This document shows, one piece after another, positions 52,201-56,107 of a DNA stretch of 56,107 nucleotides. The DNA is from Patellaria atrata CBS 101060 (taxonomy: Eukaryota > Ascomycota > Dothideomycetes > Patellariales > Patellariaceae). Each line of letters begins with the position of its first letter. Position 1 is the stretch's first letter. The position numbers were made by a program, and so were the translations under genes. The notes beneath the pieces are model-generated. The model was not told where the DNA came from. It made no database searches and saw only the letters and a list, made by a program, of their open reading frames with translations. The stretch spans positions 672,913 through 729,019 of the forward strand of contig MU006102.1 in the NCBI GenBank assembly GCA_010093705.1. The letters run 5' to 3'.

Positions 52201-53805
52201 TACTAGAAGTATTGACATTAAGCGCGTTAGCAATTCATTGACTTAGATTACATGTGGTAAGCAGGTTAAGGAATAGAGAGGCTCTCAACACCTATTTCTA
52301 CAGTGAGCCCTCACCAATTTTGGACGATGTGTAGGTACATACCTATTTAACACTACACTTGTTCCTTTGAGATAGCACATCGGTGGATGAAACATGGGTG
52401 AGTTATTTTTAGGGATACATCCAATGACTATGATCATTTGTGCAGTATAGATCTGTCGCTGTGAGCTCCTCTTGAATGTTAGCAATTTTGTGGCCAATTT
52501 TTGACGTTATCATTGCTCGTTGCTCTACGTTTTCCACCTTTATGAGTCATTCTCTTCAGTCGTTGTAAAATATACTATTTTGAAAATATGATTCTTTTTC
52601 TACGTTTGGAGGTGTTGGGATCGTGCAGTGATCAATCAGCGTACAGGATCAACGTCCAGACGCCCAGCTTGTATGATCGATGGTATTCTATCGAACTTCT
52701 CTTTAGTTCGATTACTTTTGCTCTCGCAGTCCAGTTTATCTCTGTTTTCCATGTTAGCACGAGCCGTCCAGGGAGGTAAATGGAACAAGCATACAAACTA
52801 TCCTTCATCTCAACTCTCGTTGAATACAATCCACGGCTAGGTAGATGTTTGTTCGAATTCCCTTCCCTGGTAAACGAGATTAAATCATGTGGTCGCCTCT
52901 GGCAGCAATACGCCCGATGTAAGAGTAGGCCATAAATGTGCCTGATGTATGTGTTGAAAGATCAACTCTTCAGTAGTCTCCCATGTGTTCTCGATTCGAA
53001 GACACAAATATAGGTTCTATCTCTGTGAAGTACATTGGCATATGTTCTGAATTCCTTCCTAGTTCTACCTTAGTCGCAACTGGAGTTTTGAAATAAAGAG
53101 AGAAAGGACGAGGAATACAAGGGCAGGTTCCATTTTCTACACCCTTTTATTATTTCGCCCTTCCAACTCTCAATCAACTTTACATATCTACTCTCATAGA
53201 CGACATTTTATTCATTATGAGTGGTTACTAAGCTGTTATACTTCTACAAAGTCTTACATATTGTGACCATAGCGTTTTGGGCCACAAGCAATTTCTTATT
53301 TCTTTACTGAACACTCTTCCTACTACCTCTATCCATTCACTAGTTTGAATCTACATAAACTATTCCTTGCTACCCTCGTACATTTCTCCTATCTATGAGA
53401 TTCTCATTCAGCTAAGTACTCTATACCTTCCCAAAGTCAGGGGTGAGTATATGAAGGCCAAATGTGTTTTAGGGGAACTGAACTAAAATGTACTAAACTG
53501 GTTTGGGATGCAACATGAAGGTCTTATTTTTGGTTGTCAGAAAGCTATATTACAGTTTTATTTTGTAGTTTAACCCAAGTCTTATCTCCTGATTTCAGTA
53601 CCGTTTGGCAGCTTCTGTAGTTACATGTCTTTCTTCGATCCGGTAGCGACAGCACGGATCTCATACAACTCAATATGAGTCTAAGCGAGCACAAACGAGT
53701 GCCCTCAACCACGTATCTATATCGTTGGCAGAGGAGCTTTTCCTCTCGGATAATGGATCTGAAAGTTCGGTACGGCGGCCTGTGCTTAGTCTGAGCAACA
53801 AAACT
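52201..53805. other. Host non-coding stretch, no gene supported
   Basis: About 1.6 kb of balanced composition. Open frames here are at most about 70 codons, overlap on both strands and show no family motif, so I do not call any. Several short pyrimidine-rich stretches (for example around 53130-53175) are of the kind found in fungal intergenic DNA. No tRNA or rRNA seen. Confidence 0.6.
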
Positions 53806-53853
53806 GTTTTTCCCTCCTGCTCTCTCTTGCTCTTCTCTTCTTCTTTCTTCCTC
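53806..53853 (+). promoter_or_regulatory. Pyrimidine-rich tract upstream of the host gene
   Basis: About 48 bases almost entirely C and T on the plus strand, ending roughly 70 bases before the ATG at 53926. CT-rich tracts just before the transcription start are common in filamentous ascomycete promoters. The AG at 53854-53855 could alternatively be the acceptor of a leader intron. Confidence 0.35.
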
Positions 53854-53967
53854 AGATTGCTAACTTGAGTAAACTTATGCCAAATTTTTTGACAGTATAC
53901 ATTTTCTGCCGATAAAGCTTTTGAAATGCACCGTTACAATCTACAACGCCCTTCTGTAAACCCCGCG

Positions 53968-54104
53968 GTATCGTCTGTTCAACGTATCTCGAGGATGTCT
54001 TCTACGGCATCAAATTCGACCTCTCAGCCTCTGATGCCTCCGATTACGACTCGGGGCCGTGCTCTTTACTCTACTAACACTTCTCAGCTTCCGACATCTT
54101 CTAG
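53968..54104 (+). other. Candidate intron near the start of the host gene
   Basis: GTATCG at 53968, TACTAAC at 54072-54078 and a TAG acceptor ending at 54104 would give a 137-base phase-0 intron and lead straight into the long frame, which opens at 54105. TACTAAC is an excellent branch point. At 137 bases it is longer than most fungal introns, and the skipped sequence is itself open, so this is only a candidate. Confidence 0.35.
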
Positions 54105-54359
54105 CATAATAAGCCGTCCGTTCCTTCTTATACTTCTGCTAACTCTGCTGCTGCTACTTCTGTTACACCTGCTTTTCACTCTTTTAGACCTATTACTGCT
54201 GCTGCTCGTAACGTTGTTCCTTCTCTTGAATCGGTTCCTGAACCTCCAATTCGTCGCCAGACAATCTGGGGCTCTAAGGCTCGACCGAATCCTACATGGC
54301 TACGAATTATTATGCGGCCCCTCGTAGTTCCTCCACGCCGACCAGCAACCCCCGAAGAC

Positions 54360-54638
54360 TCGATCGATTTAAATTCAATTCCTCGTCCTGATACTGTACG
54401 CGCTCGAGGCCCTTCGGTATATTATTCGATTGATTTGCACTGTAACTCTCATCCTGCGGTTGCGTCCTCTCCTTCTATTGATGAATCGCTTGATTTTTAC
54501 CCTCAACCTCGTCGCATGCTTGCGTCTCGACCTTCATTTAATGATTTTATTGATTTGAACACACCTCGTCGTATGCTGCGCCCTCGTCCTAGTACGATCG
54601 ATTATTCGATCGATATTACAGATACCTTGTCTCATTAA
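54360..54638 (+). repeat. 60-bp (20-residue) coding tandem repeat
   Basis: Units start at 54360, 54426, 54486, 54546 and 54606 with SIDLN, SIDLH, SLDFY, FIDLN and SIDIT; spacing is 66, 60, 60 and 60 bases. Most units continue with Pro/Arg-rich sequence and an R/S-P-S motif. The spacing in multiples of three and conservation of the amino acids support translation of this frame. Confidence 0.8.
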
Positions 54639-55111
54639 AACCATGGGGTCGATGCCTCTGCTCCCAATCCACAGTCATTCTCTACGAACACGGAATACTT
54701 GTCCGCTTCTTGCTATGATGCATTTTCTGAGCACTCCACTCATAATGGAAGCTCATTATTCGTTGATTCATCTTTGCAGCCAATGGTTAAAGAACCAACT
54801 ATGGAGCCACTCTTTGAACAGTCTTTTGGAGAACCGGTTGTAGAAACTGGAACTCCTCCTGCCTTCTCTCTGTCCTCTTTTTCAACGTCCTATTCCGAGC
54901 ACTCTTCAACGTATATTTCACAGATGCCTTTTTACAGGCAAAGGTGGTATAGCGCCGTCCCTCCTGATGAGGTCTCTTATTCAGAGAATACATCACGTCT
55001 AGATCCTCTTAAAGGCTAGACCGATACATTCATTTCTAATTCTTCATCTGACATTCCTTCAAATGTTCGGTCTCACGCCCCTTCTGGTATCATCTCTCCT
55101 GGTAGCTCGTT

Positions 55112-55352
55112 CGATCGCTCTTCCGATTCTTCTTTCGTTTCTCGTGGTTCCGGTCCATCACTCGTTTCTCGTGGTGCCCGTCTTTCTCGTTTCACTTCTC
55201 GCGCGTCGGCTAGTACATCTTCCGAGGTTGCCAGATCTTCTCTCGTTTCTGGTTCTTCTAGTCCTTCCCTTGTTTCCTGCGGTTCCGGTCCATCTCTCGT
55301 TTCCCGTATTTCTCGGCCCTCTCGTTTTACTTCTCGAGGTACTGGTTCTGGT
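55112..55352 (+). repeat. 135-bp (45-residue) coding tandem repeat
   Basis: Two units, recognised by GSGPSLVSR at 55146 and 55281 (135 bases apart), each followed by an SRFTSR motif. Rich in Ser, Arg and Gly. The second unit runs into the 107-residue block. Confidence 0.7.
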
Positions 55353-55994
55353 CCTGCTGGTATTGTCGACCCTGGTAGCTCCTTCTCAGCAGATTTATTC
55401 GTTGCATCTAGCAAACCGACACTCGCTCCTTATTGTGATGGCGCTTCTGGTGTCGTTGGTTCTGGTAGTTCTTTCTCTGACTCTTCGTTCTGTCCTTCTA
55501 TTAAACCATCAGTCGCTCCTTCACGGCCTGTTTCTGCAGTTGCTTCGGTGATCGCTCAGCCAGTTGCTCTTTCTGCAGTTAAGTATGCAATCAATACTTT
55601 GTGTGGTGTATCTCCTAGTGCTCCAACTGTACCCGGCCCTTCCCAGCCAACACTCGCTCCTTACTGTGACGGTCCTTCTGGTATCGACGATCCTAGTAGC
55701 TCCTTCTCAGCTGATTTATTCGTTATACCTAACCACCCATCGCTCGCTCCTTACTGCGATGATCCTTCTGGTATTGTTGATCCTGGTAGCTCTTTCTCTG
55801 CGTCTTCGTTCTGTGCTCCTGTCAAACCGCCCGCCGCTCCTTCACGCCCTGTTTCCACGGTTGCTTCCTCAATTGCTCAGCCGGTCACTCTTTCTGCTGT
55901 CAAATCGGCACTCGGCACTCTATCCGGCGTTCATTTAGAACCCGTTACTGCTCCATCCACTCCTTTAACAGTTAAGCCGGCCTTCTGTTCTTTG
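55353..55994 (+). repeat. 321-bp (107-residue) coding tandem repeat
   Basis: Copy 1 at 55353-55673 and copy 2 at 55674-55994, exactly 321 bases apart. Shared landmarks: SSFSADLFV, LAPYCD, SSFSxSSFC, APSRPVSxVAS, IAQPVxLSAVK. LAPYCD occurs three times in total. Similarity fades at the end of copy 2 (after about 55930). Confidence 0.8.
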
Positions 55995-56066
55995 AATGTA
56001 CAACGGCCAGTTACTGTCAGATTTGTGATGCACAAATCGATGGGGGGATATCGCTTGATTGTTTAA

Positions 56067-56107
56067 TGACTGTTCTAACGAGCGTTTAAATACATGAGAA
56101 CATGCAG
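56067..56107. other. Downstream tail, nothing recognised
   Basis: 41 bases after the stop codon to the window end. No terminator signal can be judged in such a short piece. Confidence 0.5.

Larger units (their letters stand above)
53926..56066 (+). pseudogene. Ser/Pro-rich tandem-repeat protein of unknown function, interrupted
   Basis: I do not recognise the family. An ATG at 53926 with A at -3 opens a basic, Ser/Thr-rich frame (MHRYNLQRPSVNPAV). From 54105 the protein-like frame is a different one and runs to TAA at 56064-56066, in line except for TAA at 54636-54638 and TAG at 55017-55019. Both stops are one C-to-T step, in CpA context, from CAA and CAG (Gln). The frame change could be an intron at 53968-54104 (GTATCG donor, TACTAAC branch point at 54072-54078, TAG acceptor, phase 0) or a real frameshift. 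Content: 20-residue repeats (54360-54638), 45-residue repeats (about 55112-55352), 107-residue repeats (55353-55994). No signal peptide or membrane segment is visible; the Leu-rich frames overlapping it are out-of-frame shadows. It could be a decaying gene next to the RIP-affected block, or several real exons. Confidence 0.55.

Noticed and set aside
52285-52840. Four short open frames of 63-70 codons on both strands
   Set aside because: Length expected by chance, mutually overlapping, no motif or codon bias.
54121-54260. Leu-rich, membrane-like frame
   Set aside because: It arises from reading Ser/Ala codons (TCT, GCT) out of phase; the Ser-rich frame carries the periodic repeats.
55063-55938. 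Two Leu-rich open frames and an antisense Glu-rich frame
   Set aside because: Out-of-phase and opposite-strand shadows of the Ser/Pro-rich repeat protein.
1-56107. tRNA, rRNA and telomere repeats
   Set aside because: No cloverleaf-like tRNA, no conserved rRNA stretch and no TTAGGG array seen by eye on either strand.

Overview
The window looks like a nested retrotransposon graveyard in a filamentous ascomycete (Pezizomycotina), followed on the right by a short stretch of ordinary gene-space DNA. Evidence for the organism: Ty3/gypsy chromovirus-type elements (RT, RNase H, integrase, chromodomain), near absence of CpA and TpG over most of the first 30 kb while CpG, CpC and CpT persist (the signature of repeat-induced point mutation, RIP), an extremely AT-rich block (about 30.8-52.06 kb), and a sharp return to balanced base composition at about 52.2 kb. 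I cannot name the species.

Layout (family names are local labels). Gyp-1 has LTRs of 262 or 272 bp, Gyp-2 has 198-bp LTRs, and Gyp-3 has LTRs of roughly 470-635 bp. From the left: a minus-strand Gyp-1 copy cut by the window edge (1-3849); then a four-level nest. An old minus-strand Gyp-3 copy (4075-30797) contains a second minus-strand Gyp-3 copy (7369-28230), which contains a plus-strand Gyp-2 copy (12453-25901), which contains a plus-strand Gyp-1 copy (15717-22348) and, separately, a solo Gyp-1 LTR (25177-25448). Target-site duplications support the three innermost insertions, and an uninterrupted homologous site at 28429-28433 confirms the Gyp-2 insertion. To the right lie another minus-strand Gyp-1 copy (30798-35559), a plus-strand Gyp-3 copy (35600-42243), another plus-strand Gyp-3 copy (43913-49346) inserted into an unclassified repeat XY, an uninterrupted XY copy (50105-51885), and a terminal Gyp-3 LTR fragment ending at 52060.

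The innermost Gyp-1 copy is a mosaic. Its left part is strongly AT-shifted, but from about 18.85 to 22.25 kb it has normal composition and a long open RT-RNase H-integrase segment, interrupted by a 490-base assembly gap. All other elements are clearly broken fossils with many breaks.

From 52.2 kb the DNA looks like normal fungal single-copy sequence. About 1.7 kb has no gene I can support. Then one plus-strand host gene-like frame (53926-56066) encodes a Ser/Pro-rich protein of unknown function built from three different tandem repeat blocks (20, 45 and 107 residues). It carries two in-frame stops, each one C-to-T change from a Gln codon in CpA context, and needs either an intron or a frameshift near its start. 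This is what mild spread of RIP from the neighbouring repeats could produce. I see no operon-like or pathway organisation, no RNA genes and no CRISPR array.
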